Shown here one piece after another: positions 47,028 to 59,229 of a stretch of DNA of 64,000 nucleotides. The notes beneath the pieces are model-generated. The model did no database searches. It was not told where the DNA came from and saw only the letters and a program-made list of their open reading frames with translations. Within the stretch, counting starts at the first letter, position 1, and every line of letters begins with the position of its first letter. The stretch is from assembly GCA_014871385.1 (NCBI GenBank), contig CM026428.1, positions 6,179,471 to 6,243,470 of the forward strand, in the 5' to 3' direction. The stretch comes from Ceratodon purpureus. Lineage: Eukaryota > Streptophyta > Bryopsida > Pseudoditrichales > Ditrichaceae. The translations under genes were made by a program, and so were the position numbers.

Positions 47028-47949
47028 GTTCTGTGCCGAACAGGCTAAAAGGCTCTTCGGGCACATTAGTGGATTGGCTCAGTCTGCTCAGTTCTGTGCC
47101 GAACACACATATATGAGAGGTCTACAATGTGGGTTTGATCCCGGACATGTCTGTTAAGCTATAGTAACCACATCTCTGAAAGTTCTTTCCCTAGCATGTT
47201 CTATACCGAACTAGCTTTTGTTTGATGTTGATGATCTGCGTTCGGTGCCGAGCAGGTTCAAAGGTTGCTCAAACAAGACCTTTGAAATCGGTTTCTCTAA
47301 TGTGTTCTGTGCCGAACAGGCATTTCTAATAAGTCTATGATTTGCGTTTGATATAGAACAGGTTCAATAATTGCTTAGATCATATTACTGAAATGATGGC
47401 TTCTTATATGTTCTGTGCCGAACAGGCTTTTGCTAGGAGGCTAATGATCTATATTAGGTGCCGTGTCGGTTGAATGGTAGTCAAGTTCTCTGACTATGAA
47501 AGGGTGTTCTGTAACGAACAACCTATCTCGGCTCACTTGAAATGTTCACGTCAGGACTCTGTTTGACCTGTTCTGTGCCGAACACCTTGTCAAGGGGCAA
47601 AGTCCTACCAGTTTGTTTTGACTAATGGACTGGGCCTGTAACAAACAAGCATTTAAGCCGACTAGATCGTATGCTCCATTGCTATTTGTTTGAATCATAT
47701 TGACAGTGGCAGTATTGGAATTTTCGTAGTCTGAAATTTATTTGGCTTCATACGTGTGATAAATTGGACATGGTAGTATTGTTCTGCACCGAACAGCATA
47801 TTATGATTCAACTAAATCACTATTTTTAGTCAATATTTGAAATAATACGATGAAATTGGATTTAATGATAAATATAGTGCTAAATATAGTACTGTCCATT
47901 TGACAAGGTTGATATCGTATCATTTCAATATTGTTGTTCTGTGCCGAAC
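47028..47949. repeat. Array of about 13 palindromic sites upstream of the ParB-methyltransferase gene
   Basis: Site starts, including degenerate ones, are 47028, 47091, 47198, 47240, 47304, 47346, 47410, 47452, 47506, 47570, 47633, 47781 and 47936. Spacings alternate 64 and 42 in the middle (106-bp supra-period), with 63-64 elsewhere. The strong sites are mostly GTTCTGTGCCGAAC. The weak ones (for example 47346 and 47452) keep the phase although their sequence has drifted. The last site ends 24 nt before the first ATG of the gene. Confidence 0.9.
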
Positions 47950-47972
47950 GACTAATATGTCCATCTTTGACT

Positions 47973-50900
47973 ATGAAGAATTCGGTAAGAGGCTGCATCG
48001 AAGAGGAGGGTGGCAGCAAGATGGCGGACAAAACAAGTGTTGTCATCGGAGAAACAGGTAACATCAAGTTCCTTCAGACAATACATGCAATACCTAGACC
48101 CCGAAATTTGGTAATTTATTAGATGTATTCTGTAACAAACAGCATAAATTGGTAATCTAAAATGATGTATTTATTATGATGTATTTTTCTGAGTGCCCTG
48201 TTAGACGTGCTTGAGGATGGACACGACAACGCAGGCCAAGTGCCACCAACGCAAGGAAGTGCAGGTAACAAGTTCGTACTCATTCGTTTCGATCCATGAG
48301 CTTGTCTTGTAGGTTGAAAATATTGAATATGGTTTTTTACAAAAGTTGGTATTCATGCAGTTCATAGAAATGATGACGAAGGAACAGAAGACAGCAACAA
48401 GGACAACAAACAAGTGGTAGCTAATGCGGGTATCTCACTAAACCTATGATTTCATTTGAACTAATCTGAAATGAACTCCATAATATAAGGAACTCAAGGT
48501 ACCCAATTTGTTTAAACTAGATTCCTTATAATACATTTGATGTTTATAACTAAGCGCACGATGAGGCTCAAGTTCAACGTTCTGTGCCGAATGGGTAACT
48601 TGACTGATATGAAACCCGGACATATCCTAATCTGACGAGATTTGTTACGGAGTTTGTTATTTAATTACATGTGTTCTGTAACGAACAATATAATTGGATA
48701 GTCTGAAATAGTGATAGAATTATGATGCATGCTTCTGAGAGTCCCCTACTCTGAACTTAACTCGATAAATGGTTAGACTGAAATACCGTGATGGTATAAT
48801 GATGTTTTTTATTTCAGAGGTACTCACTGTTGAGGACGGGCATGAAACTGCAAGCCCTATTCAGCTAACACAAGGAATTCAAGGTACACAACCTGTTTAA
48901 ACTAGTTTCCTTGGTTTCATTTGTTTTGTTTTCGGAGATGGATCTAACGTGAGGCGTGATCATCTATAAGCAGTTGGGAGGAATGAGGCAGAAGGATCAG
49001 AAAATAAAGTCGAGGACAGGAATCTTGAAGATGTCAATATGGGTACCATACTAATTCTAGTACCACATCACAATTCGGTTATGAGCATGTTCAGATGGAA
49101 AAATTAGTGCCTTTGCTTGATCTCAATATCCTCGTTCTGTGCCGAACATCCTATATGGCTAAAACTGATGCTGCTCAATCGTTGTTGTCACGAGGCAGAC
49201 GATGATAATAATTCGGGAATGGACGGAGATGATGGTAATGACGATGATGGTAATGACGATGACAGCAGTGAAGATGATGCACCCGATCGAGTGGAATTCC
49301 TTGCTCAAGATGACGATATTGATGAGGATGAAGCTCTTGAGTTTGGACTAGAAATGACTGATGCGAATTTGGATGCTAGGGAAGAGTACGACTTGATCGT
49401 CGCTCACAGAAAGACAAGGATCAATTCAATTGAAATTCTGAAGCGCTTAGAGATGTTCGAGGGGGGGAAATCTCATATTGACATTCCGCTTTGTAGAATG
49501 CGTAAGCTCCAAGTGGTACGTCCAGCGCTTGAAAATGATATAATAAAAATGCAGGCGGATTTTGTCCATGGCTATCGACAGGGGGCTGCAGCTTTCTATG
49601 TTTCCACCACTAATTTTGAAGGCCATGAGAAGATGGTCACCCAAGAAGAGAGAGAGAAGTGGTCACCGTGTTGGCAGAAAAGAGATTTGGAATTCGAACA
49701 ATTCCTCAAAAGCGACAACGAACTTTCGGAGCTGTCCAACAAGTTCTTTTATGTGTGGGACGGCAACCATCGATTGGTCGCCTGGTATGATTTTATTAAA
49801 AAATCTCATCGTAAGGAGTACGATTGGCATTTCAGGGTGAGATCGATTGTCTTAAAAGTCAAGTATGATGTCACAGATGTTCTCAATGCTATGCACGACG
49901 TCAACAAATCCAACGAGAACTCACATGTCAAGCAGAATACAGTTCATACGCTTCACCGAATTCAGAAACTTGGATCCTTGCCTGTTGAGCAGTTTCGGGA
50001 ACTTTTGGCCCCAGATGAGTATTCCGCGGCTGTGAAGGCATTGGAGGTTCCTGCTGATAAAAAGCCGTGGTATCCAGTTCCCAGAGCGAAATTCTTGGAA
50101 TTAATCCATTCTGTAAGCATGCCTTACTATTCAAATTAAACTTCATGCTCGGTTTTTATTATTGGGACGTGTATATTTCATGAGTCTCACTATTTCAATA
50201 CTATTCTGCAGCATGAAATCTCTGAGGCAGGAGATGAAGGCCAGCGAAAATACGAGGATGAGACACCGAGGCGAAGGCGCACTGCAAATGGTTTGCTGAA
50301 GGCAATTAACGGGGCGATGGACGCCAAGAGGAAGGCATTGTCTGCTGCGTTCACGAAATACCTAACAATTTCAAACCCAGCAAATGGGAAACACTTCCTA
50401 ACCGAGGTATGGTTGAATCAAATTTTTGTTTGTTGTGTGTCATAGCTACCAGGAAGTGTGAGGATTATGAATCTGATGGAATGCAGCCCCCAATATGTTG
50501 TTCGGCACAGAACGGGTAGGAGTAGTGGAGCGAAACCAGATTTCCTTGAAAGTTCAAATGCTAGGATTGTAGTTACTGAAGTTAGTTTATGGTTTAATTA
50601 TGCATAATCAGCTGCTACTGTTCTGGAACAATATATGATTGGGTAATTTGTTAGTGGTCTCGGTTTATATATTCATGTTCGTTAAGTGAGGTTATTAAGT
50701 TGGCAGGTCCTGTACGGAATGTGGTCACTTGGAGTCAAGGCTATTCGGTACCGAACAGGGTAGTTCTCAGGCAAGAGAAATAGTGTTTGGTACCGAACGG
50801 GTTAGTTCAGGCTCGTGAAATAGTCTTGGCTACCATGTGGGTTAGGTTTGTTTTTGCATGGTTGGTGTGAAGTCAAGTCCTCACAATCTAGCGCAGCAGT

Positions 50901-53900
50901 AGAATAGTTAATATATCATCACTACTATTTGGGTCTTCACTTGTGAATAAACTAATCACTATTTACTTACACTAAGTCATCATTTTCTGTACTGTGCAGA
51001 TTGCCAAGCATTGGTCCGCCAATTTGACACCAGAGATGACTACGGAGAAACTACAGAATTTGGCATCTTCTAGCATTCCATCTACAGAGAAGGAGGCCAT
51101 TTTGAAAATCTGGAACTCGTCGAAGTCTGACAGGAAGATCAAAAAATTCCCTCTTGCTCCTTTCAATGACAATGTGTTCAACACCTACCTTCATAAGTAT
51201 GTGTTCTGGTACCAGTTGAAGGTGAATTCTTTGGAATTCTACGATACAATCATCTATGAGTATCTGCCACTAGAGAAGAATCCAAGTCAACCTTTCCAGA
51301 AGTACATTGAGACCAATCGGATCAGACAATGGGATTATGCATATAATTTACCTATTCTAAAGAAGGAGATAAGCAAGTCACACGAGTGGGGGTCTTCTAA
51401 GCAACCTCACGGTGAACCTGCCATGAACCGCCTTGTCTACAGGTGTGTACTTTCCAAGCATTCTTTTTGTTTTTTGACATGTTTTAAAATGCTTAGTTTA
51501 TCGTAGTATAAGAATGATGTTATAAGGCTGACATTGTATTAATTTTCCTTGAAGATACTGGACCAATATCCTTCAAGTGGAAGAAATTGTTCCAGAGGCC
51601 CATCCGATTTTTGCGTCATGGCTTGATCTCCAAAATGACGAGTGCATGTTCACCAAGGACCAAGCAAATGACTGGGATGAGAATCATCTGATGGCATGTC
51701 ACTGGTATATCGAGATTGATCCCCTCGAGACGCCTTTTCATGAGATTGAAAATCGGCGTCTGGTGGAGCCATTGTTCCAGCGCGCAATTCCTCTTGAACC
51801 TGCGAATGTGGGACGTTCAACCGGAGTTGCTATTGTTTCTGGAAGAGCCGGTAAATCCAAGTCGAAGGGTCCGATTCAGAAAGGTACTGCTCCAAATGTA
51901 GTTGCACCACCAAAAGAGCTCCTTCCCAAGGCAGGCAAGCGTACGGCCGAAGATGCACCTGGAGAATCATCAAAACGAGGCAAACGGGATGAGCCGAACG
52001 AAGATCGAGAGGCCCAGGATGACGCTGCTCAATCAAAGTACAGCTCCTCTAAATCCTTGTCGCAGATTACGAGGGGTTTTGGAGGTGCATACATTCCGAC
52101 TCTGAGAAGGTCTTTGGTTCAGAGTGCCCCACGAGGTACAAAATACCTTGAGCGCATAATCAACAACTCGCTTGAAGATTTCTTGGCGAGTGAAGACACA
52201 GAGTTCGAGGAATTTGCATACGAGGTACATTTCAGATTATTTTTATTTTTATCTTGCCCAACTACTGATATCTTTGAGCTAAACCATGTTCGGCACCGAA
52301 CAGTATGTCTATGTCAAGTAGTTCAGTGAGCATATTTTGTTTTTTTCAATAACTTAACATTCAAGCATCCACTTTGTAATTTTCAGAAATAGTATTTTGA
52401 TCTAGGCTCAGATTTCTCTTCAGTAACCATCACTTCGTAGTTTCACAAGTAGTATGAGTTTAAGATTCTGTGCTAGATAGTTTGCATCAGCATATCCCCT
52501 TGCTTGTATCAAGTTCATGCACTTCCCATTTGCCACACTATTGTTCTCACGGAATTTTGGTAATCATTATGATCTGGAATCTAAAGGTTGATATATTGTA
52601 ATAGGCAAGAGGAAGCGATCAGACTTATCTTTGAGGCAAGGAAGACGTTCACCCAGTAGCAGATCTGGTCATCATTGACCAGCCATTTGAGACAGTGGTG
52701 GCTGGTTTTGGTGATGCCATTCCCAAATGGAATTCGATCGACAGTACCAAGAGGGAATGGTATCAGTCGAGGTTTGAGTTTATAGATGACTACCTGCAGG
52801 ACGATGGCGCCATCTTGATTCTTATGCCGATGGGTTTGAGCCACGAGCTTATGCACTGGGTGATCAAGTATAAACTGAAGACGAAATGTGAGTGGCAAGT
52901 TCATCAATCTGAGCCTCTAACACATCCAGCTTATGAGAACATGATGGTAAGTTTTTCCTTTTCTCATTACTGTGTAGTATGAACTTGTACAAACTTTCCC
53001 ATTCAATACCGAAGAAGACTAAGTCTGGAGTCGCGAATTTTACATAGGTTTTGAGCCATGTCTTTGCTGTTTTGTTTTATAATTTAGATGTCGAGTTCGA
53101 CTTGTGATTAATGTTTGATACTGTGACTTTTCAGACGTTCAGCTTCTCTGCGGTCCTCCTGGTTAAAACCGGCCGTGTTAGGGATAAGGTCTGGGACCGG
53201 CTTCCGAAGCCATTCAAGCTCAATTCAGACCCCTTGACAGCCAATACACCTGAGGATCCGATCCGGTATCTCGCACTTAACAACTATGTGGAGAAACCAG
53301 CCCTCGATGACAGCGGTAACCTCTGGCGTGGGCCACATGAGAAATCAGATATCCTTTTTCAAATTCTCATTGATATGTGTACAAAGCCAGGGGATATTGT
53401 CGTCGATCTGAGTGCATCCACAGGTGCCTCTCTTCGAGCATGTCGGGCTTCAGGTCGCCATTTCTTCGGCCTCGAAGAAGACACCAACATATATATGGGT
53501 GTCTTGAAGCCTCTTCTGAAGCCAATGACGAAGACACACGAGCGAAAGAGGGGGAAAGCGAAGATCCGTTCCGGTATGGATGGTTCACACAGTCCTTGAC
53601 CTAGCTCGGTATGATGTCTTCTGATAATTTCGAACCAAGTGATCCCATGGCTTGCAGATAAATCATATTAGTGGTGTCCATTCGGTGGTCTATCTTCGTA
53701 TTTTTTCAAGTATGTTCATTTCAAGCTCCATGCACTGTTCAAAATGAACCATGATGGTAGCAAGTTCGAAATATTAAGAGTTTTACTTTATGTTTACATA
53801 TTTCTTATGCGCCCTTCCAGTTTCGCTCCCCTTTGCAAATTGAGTCTCTTCTGCTAACTCAATGAGGTTACACTTACATTGCATTCACAATTTGCAAAAA

Positions 53901-54302
53901 GCCTTCACATTGTTATTAGTTATCGAATGTAGTGTAGACAGGTTGCTGTCTGTGGTATATTTGGGCTGCAGATGGATCTGGCAATCAGGTCTTGCACTTA
54001 ATCATGTTACTCTGTAATCTCCATCTTTGACAGGTATCCATCGCCAAAATATTCCTTTTTTTGCCGATCCCCAATTCATGCGAAGTCCATCACCGACGTT
54101 CTCTCTTCCTCCTGAAGCTGCTGCTATTGCTTCATTTCTTGCTCTTCAAGTCTCACCAAAGGTCCAATCAAAAGAAATTGAGCGCTTCCCAAAATCATGC
54201 ATATTTGTGGATTCTGAAGCAGTCGAATCAGCCTCTGAAACTAGTGAAACCAAAGATATTTTGAACGACGAGTCATCTGGTGATAGTTCAGTATTTTCAT
54301 AG
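47973..54302 (+). CDS. ParB-like domain plus beta-class DNA amino-methyltransferase-like protein, 12 exons
   Basis: I join 47973-48057, 48205-48264, 48361-48429, 48818-48883, 48974-49042, 49199-50112, 50212-50406, 51000-51442, 51555-52224, 52641-52946, 53135-53573 and 54034-54302. All are GT-AG with matching phases, giving 1,194 residues. Residues 117-150 are Asp-rich (DDGND repeats). A ParB/Srx-like domain lies near 209-330 with the signature WDGNHRLVAW (303-312) in place of the ParB G-E-R-R box. After a Lys-rich middle, ADLVIIDQPF (motif IV, 870-873) precedes GPHEKSD and DLSASTGAS (motif I, 1050-1058), then SGRHFFGLEED. The order IV, then X and I, is that of beta-class N4/N6 methyltransferases. 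Motif IV lacks the usual DPPY/W second Pro and motif I is atypical, so activity is doubtful. ParB-methyltransferase fusions are known in bacteria and phages. The acceptor at 52641 and the first exon are the least certain. Confidence 0.7.
50743..50840 (+). repeat. ~42-bp tandem repeat with palindromic sites, in an intron of the ParB-methyltransferase gene
   Basis: Units start ATTCGGTACCGAACAGGGTA (50743), GTTTGGTACCGAACGGGTTA (50785) and a degenerate CTTGGCTACCATG (50825). Further sites lie at 50500 (GTTCGGCACAGAAC) and 50707 (degenerate). All are in the intron between 50407 and 50999. Confidence 0.85.
52288..52301. promoter_or_regulatory. Single palindromic site in an intron
   Basis: GTTCGGCACCGAAC stands 64 nt after the end of the exon at 52224. 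Other isolated intronic sites are at 48127 (degenerate), 48579, 48673 and 49134. None of the exact sites falls within a predicted exon of this gene. Confidence 0.6.
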
Positions 54303-57110
54303 AGAAATCCTTATAATTTGACTGTCATGGAAAGACATGTCCATCACCTTATTTACTTGTTTTTGAAAATTGAATATTTAATGTAACTTTCTATTATAAG
54401 AATTACTATTAAGGGACATACTATTATAAGTATTGTTTTCCTATTATTAGCTTTCTAGCTCATTAATATTGAATATTTTGTTTACTATAAATTACTATTA
54501 CCACAAACGTCATCTGTATCTAATATAGAGAATTGGCGATTATAATATTCACACATTCCAAAAATAGTTTGTGTTATATGTTATAGAAGAAATCTTATAG
54601 ATATAATGTATTTTTGTTCGTTTAGTACTCTGAACCGGATACATATTAAAGCATTATGTACTTATATCTACATTAAGTTCAATATCTAGAAAAATCTTTT
54701 CAATTTAAATCCTGATACCAATCCTTAGCATAGTTGGAAACCACAAATAGTATAGATGGACTACGGAATCAACATACATCTCAAATATTTTATCTTCATA
54801 CATTGTAAACCAATATATTTATATATAGTTGTATTTTAATATTAAGTATTCTATATTATTATCTATAACAGTGTATATAAATCTATATGTATATGAATAA
54901 TAATTTGTATGAAGAAAACATCCTTAGATGATTTCATATGTATATAAAACAAAATATGAATACATATACATTTAGAAAGCTATCCAAATACCTAATTATT
55001 TGAGTTTATAAAATAATAAATTATATGTATGAAGTATTTAAGGATGTATGTTAGTAACAAAATATTTAGATAAATATATAAAACAGTGAGTCATAATATT
55101 ACCATCTTGTTATAAAAATACATGCTTAAATACCTTAAGGTATAATAATATATCACCAACCCATATATCCTTTATTGTTTAATTAATATTATTGTTTATT
55201 GTATGCAATGACATATTCAATAATATTTTATGACTATCATGTTCTAGCCAATTAAAGTTTTATTGTCATTTCCAAAAAAAATATAAATATTTATGTATAT
55301 GTCATAAAAACAAATCTAACAAACTCACACAGATCTGGTAAAATTAGAATAATTTATGGCAATTATAAATTTGTAATAAAATAATTTTGTATCTAATTAG
55401 AGTTTAATAGCGAGTCTTTAAAAAAAAAATTAAATAGCCTATGATTGATATGATGATTGGATGAATTAAATAAATATTACATATAATTTATCCTTTTCTA
55501 CTATAAATACGTCATATACTAAAGATATATGTAAGTTTGTATATATAACTTAAGAATAAAACTTATATCATCTATATTAATGTTTAATTATAATTATATA
55601 TATGAATATATCTCTATGTATTCATAAAAACATGTATATAATACCTTTGTGTAGACATATAGTTATTCTACTTATATAAGAATGTCTAAATATCTTTACA
55701 GAAGTAAAATATATCCATCCCTATATGCATATTGAATACCACGTGTATATACATGCCTATCCACGTGTATATACATGCCTATATATATATCAAATACTAG
55801 TACATGCACATAAAAGACATGCATATGAATATATAATATTTATACATATGTTATATATTTATACTAATATATTATATTATAACAATCCATATAAGCTATC
55901 CAATACATTACATTTATACTAATATATTAGATGACAATATATTTTTAGATAGTTATATTTTCATATTATTTACTTTATATTATTGTATATCTTAAAATAT
56001 ATCAATCTATATGTATATCAATATATTATATATATACATATACACATGTATACATATATCACATGCATAGATATTTTAATATTCACATATATGTTTGATA
56101 ATTCATACACTCCATTTAATTTTATACGTCCCGATGATTCCTCTGGATATGAAAAAAAATTATATTCTCATATATATTTCAAATCATTTTTTGTAAATTT
56201 GAAACACATTTATATTTAAGTACTCTCTATAGTGTATAAGTATACTTCTAAACTACTGTATCTGGAGATTATTTACTATTTATAAAATGGTATTACTTGA
56301 AATTTATATTTATAAGAAAATTCAATTTGACTTTGATATTCTATAGGACTGATGTATATTAAACAATATACATCATTGTAAATATTCATAACATAAATTT
56401 ACATGGCTTTATTATGATATACTTATTTAGAATTTAAAATAAAACATACCAATATGTTTATATGTGTATAAAAACATATTTTATATTAATTCTATATGAA
56501 ATTTTATGTAAGGAGTTATGGATTCAAAATGGGTTAGATATGTCTATCTTTGACGGTTAAATATATATATTGGACCTACATGTTACAAAAAAATACAATT
56601 TAATATATGTGTATACAAATACATAGAAGTTATAATACCCATGCTTAAATAATACCTTGCCAAGCTACATGAAATAACTTATTAGAGGTTCGTTCACAAA
56701 TTTGATAAATAATTGATTAATCATAAGAGTAATAGATAGACAAGTCAAAAGTATTTTTCAACTATATGTATATATAGATAAATGATGAAAACAAATGTAA
56801 TAAATATAATATACATAGAAATAAATATAAATATAATTATAAATATAAATAAATATAATTATAAATATAAATAAATATACCTTATATACATATATTTATA
56901 CAAATATTTATATTTATATTTATATTTATATTTATAAAAATAATTCTCTCTCTCTCTCCATATATATATGAATATATGTATATAATATATATATATATGT
57001 ATATATATGTATATATATATATAATATATATATATATATGTATATATATATAATATATATATATATGTATATATATATTCATATATATATATATATATTA
57101 ATATCTATGA
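54303..57110. other. Very AT-rich region, no genes
   Basis: About 2.8 kb of extreme AT content with many ATATAT runs, a 22-bp tandem (CCACGTGTATATACATGCCT plus AT) at about 55739-55782, ATAAAT repeats near 56820-56935 and a CT run at 56941-56958. Frames seen here are low-complexity Ile/Tyr strings and not genes. Confidence 0.7.
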
Positions 57111-57190
57111 ATATATGGATAAATATATATGAATATATATATATATGTGTATATATATATATATATATTCATATATATTTATCCATATAT
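57111..57190. repeat. 80-bp AT palindrome at the edge of the duplicated segment
   Basis: ATATATGGATAAATATATAT and the following GAATAT are mirrored exactly as the complement ending at 57190. Such AT palindromes extrude cruciforms and are known breakage hot spots. The duplicated segment begins at 57183 inside its right arm. Confidence 0.85.
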
Positions 57191-57786
57191 CCATATATGT
57201 AAATATCTATAATTCCATATACATGTATGTATGTATATCATAAGTATATGTATAAGGGTTCACATATATTTTCATATGTAATGAATCAAACAATTTATGA
57301 TCTTGTTTAACAATTGAACACGTACTATACATCTATTATAAGAAACATAATTGGCTCATAAGAAGGCGTTCTGCACGAACAGGGTGTAGTCAGCCTAAAT
57401 AAAATTTAGATTAAATACGTCAATTTCAAATGTTCTATTTACTAGGACGCGACCGGATTTGGTGTTCTGTACCGAACGAGGTAGTGTTCTGTACAGAACA
57501 AGGATTTTTGTGTGACCCAAGTACCTCGTTCGGCACCGAACAGCACGGTAGTCAGGGTAATGAAGTCAATATGGAAAAACCTAGGTCCGTTATAAAAATA
57601 TTTTTTTTTTACAGAACATTGTTTTTATACCAACCTAAATACTGTGTTCGGCACCGAACGCCCTTCTTTTTCAAGGGTGAGTCTTTTAGTTAGTTTTTTA
57701 ACATTGGTGAATGCTTGCATTGAACCATACATAATTAGCACCAACATAGGGTGTTCGGCACCGAACAGGTCATGTAGAGTTACGTG
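57183..57786 (+). repeat. Duplicated 0.6-kb segment, copy 1 (with phased palindromes)
   Basis: Nearly identical to 62107-62707 in the same orientation. The few differences are an AT-run length change near 57595 and single substitutions. Palindromic sites lie at 57368 (one base short), 57464, 57486, 57528, 57646 and 57753. Spacings 22, 42 and 107 are close to 2, 4 and 10 helical turns. Confidence 0.95.
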
Positions 57787-59229
57787 TGGTTGATGGATGC
57801 AGGGTGTATTTAGGAAAAATATAATCAAATAATCATTATTGGAATTTGTATGTTTGGGGATTGATATTAGCACATGCCTCTTTGAGTGTTCACCAAATAT
57901 TTGTTTCTATGGTTAGATATTTTGTTTTCTTGATGAGAATTAGAATCTTAAACTTTATTCATTAAAGATATTTCTCTCATTGTAGCCAACATTTAGAACA
58001 TCATTAATTGTGAAATCTCCACGTAGCTCTCAAAGTGTGTATTTTTGGGGTTCTATATTATTGTTGTTTCTACCATATTATATAAGTTGAAGGAAATTGC
58101 TTTGAAAATGGTGGGTCACTGCCAATGACCTCATGAGAATTTCTACCTTTCACCAACAAATCATTCATATCCCTCCACCTCTCATACACACAAAACAAGG
58201 CTAAACTCATTATCATCACACAACTACAAAAATCCTCAAAATCCCGGAGCATTTGTATCAAACTCAAACTCAAACTCAAACTCACACCCTGGAAAGATCA
58301 GGCTCTACGTACTACTACACATGAACAATAATTTAATCCTTCAACCGAAAATATTCATACCCAACCAATCGTTAAGATCATCACTTTACATATCGATTCC
58401 TCAATAAATGAATCAACAAAAATACACATAATATTTCTAAAACAAACTAAAACAATCAGTCAACATGTTTGTTTTTCAACGTTTTTAATTTAATTAAATT
58501 TTTTTATCCACGTTTCGGATCCTTCTCCAGAAGTTCCAACATGTGAGCAAGTGGTACAAAGGGCAGCTCATGGTGGCAGCTCAGATGGACTTCAGAGATT
58601 GGGCTATAACGGGTATGAGAGTAATAAGACAGGTCGCCTTTTGGTGGTTGAGGGTGGTAATGAAGGCCGTCAACAACCTTCTACCGTAATCAAATTATCT
58701 AAACCTCCGCGGAGAGTGCACTAATGACGCCGCAGCCACTAATGCCGCACTCTGCAGATCATCGATTATCGATCATCGATCATCAGCTCGATTGCAATTC
58801 AAACTAACCAGTCCGGTAAGTTAAGCGAGCTGCTAGCTATCTAGCTTTGTACATATGCTTGACGTGCCGGTGTCGTTTTTATTGGCGTTGAGTTCGGTCG
58901 ATTGAGGAGGCGTGAGGTTAACGGACTGGAGCTCATGGGGGAGGACAGAGCCAGGTATCATGCAGCAGCTGGGATTAAGCGTCTGGGTTATTATTGTAAA
59001 CTGCAATGTGGTTTCATGGTGATGTATAGTATCGTCGGGTTTTGCGAAGCGGGGTTTTTCGGAGAGGATTGGTAGTGAAAGTCATTGGCTGCGCCTTGAT
59101 GAGTAGAGTCTTGATGTCTTAGAGTCTTGATGAATAGAGTCTTAGGTGTCAAGGTTTAGAGTTGGATAGGTGACCCAGAGCTTTCTCAATTGTTCCGTCG
59201 AGAGCGAAATCAGCCGGCTTAGTTGAGAT
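57787..59229. other. Intergenic region
   Basis: No supported gene. It contains a CAAACT hexamer microsatellite at about 58257-58285, an ATCGATCATCGATT cluster at 58755-58790 and a small tandem of TAGAGTCTTGATG at about 59103-59150. Confidence 0.5.
59170..59191 (+). repeat. 22-bp direct repeat, left copy
   Basis: The 22-mer ends in CCCAGAGCTTTCTCAATT and recurs exactly at 59843-59864. The two copies bracket the start and most of the lipase-like ORF. Confidence 0.85.

Noticed and set aside
56882..57082. Ile/Tyr repeat ORF
   Set aside because: It is a translation of an AT microsatellite.
57430..57693. ORF of 87 codons present in both duplicated segments
   Set aside because: It is carried along by the near-identical repeat, spans the palindromes and changes at an indel between copies. 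There is no sign of coding selection.
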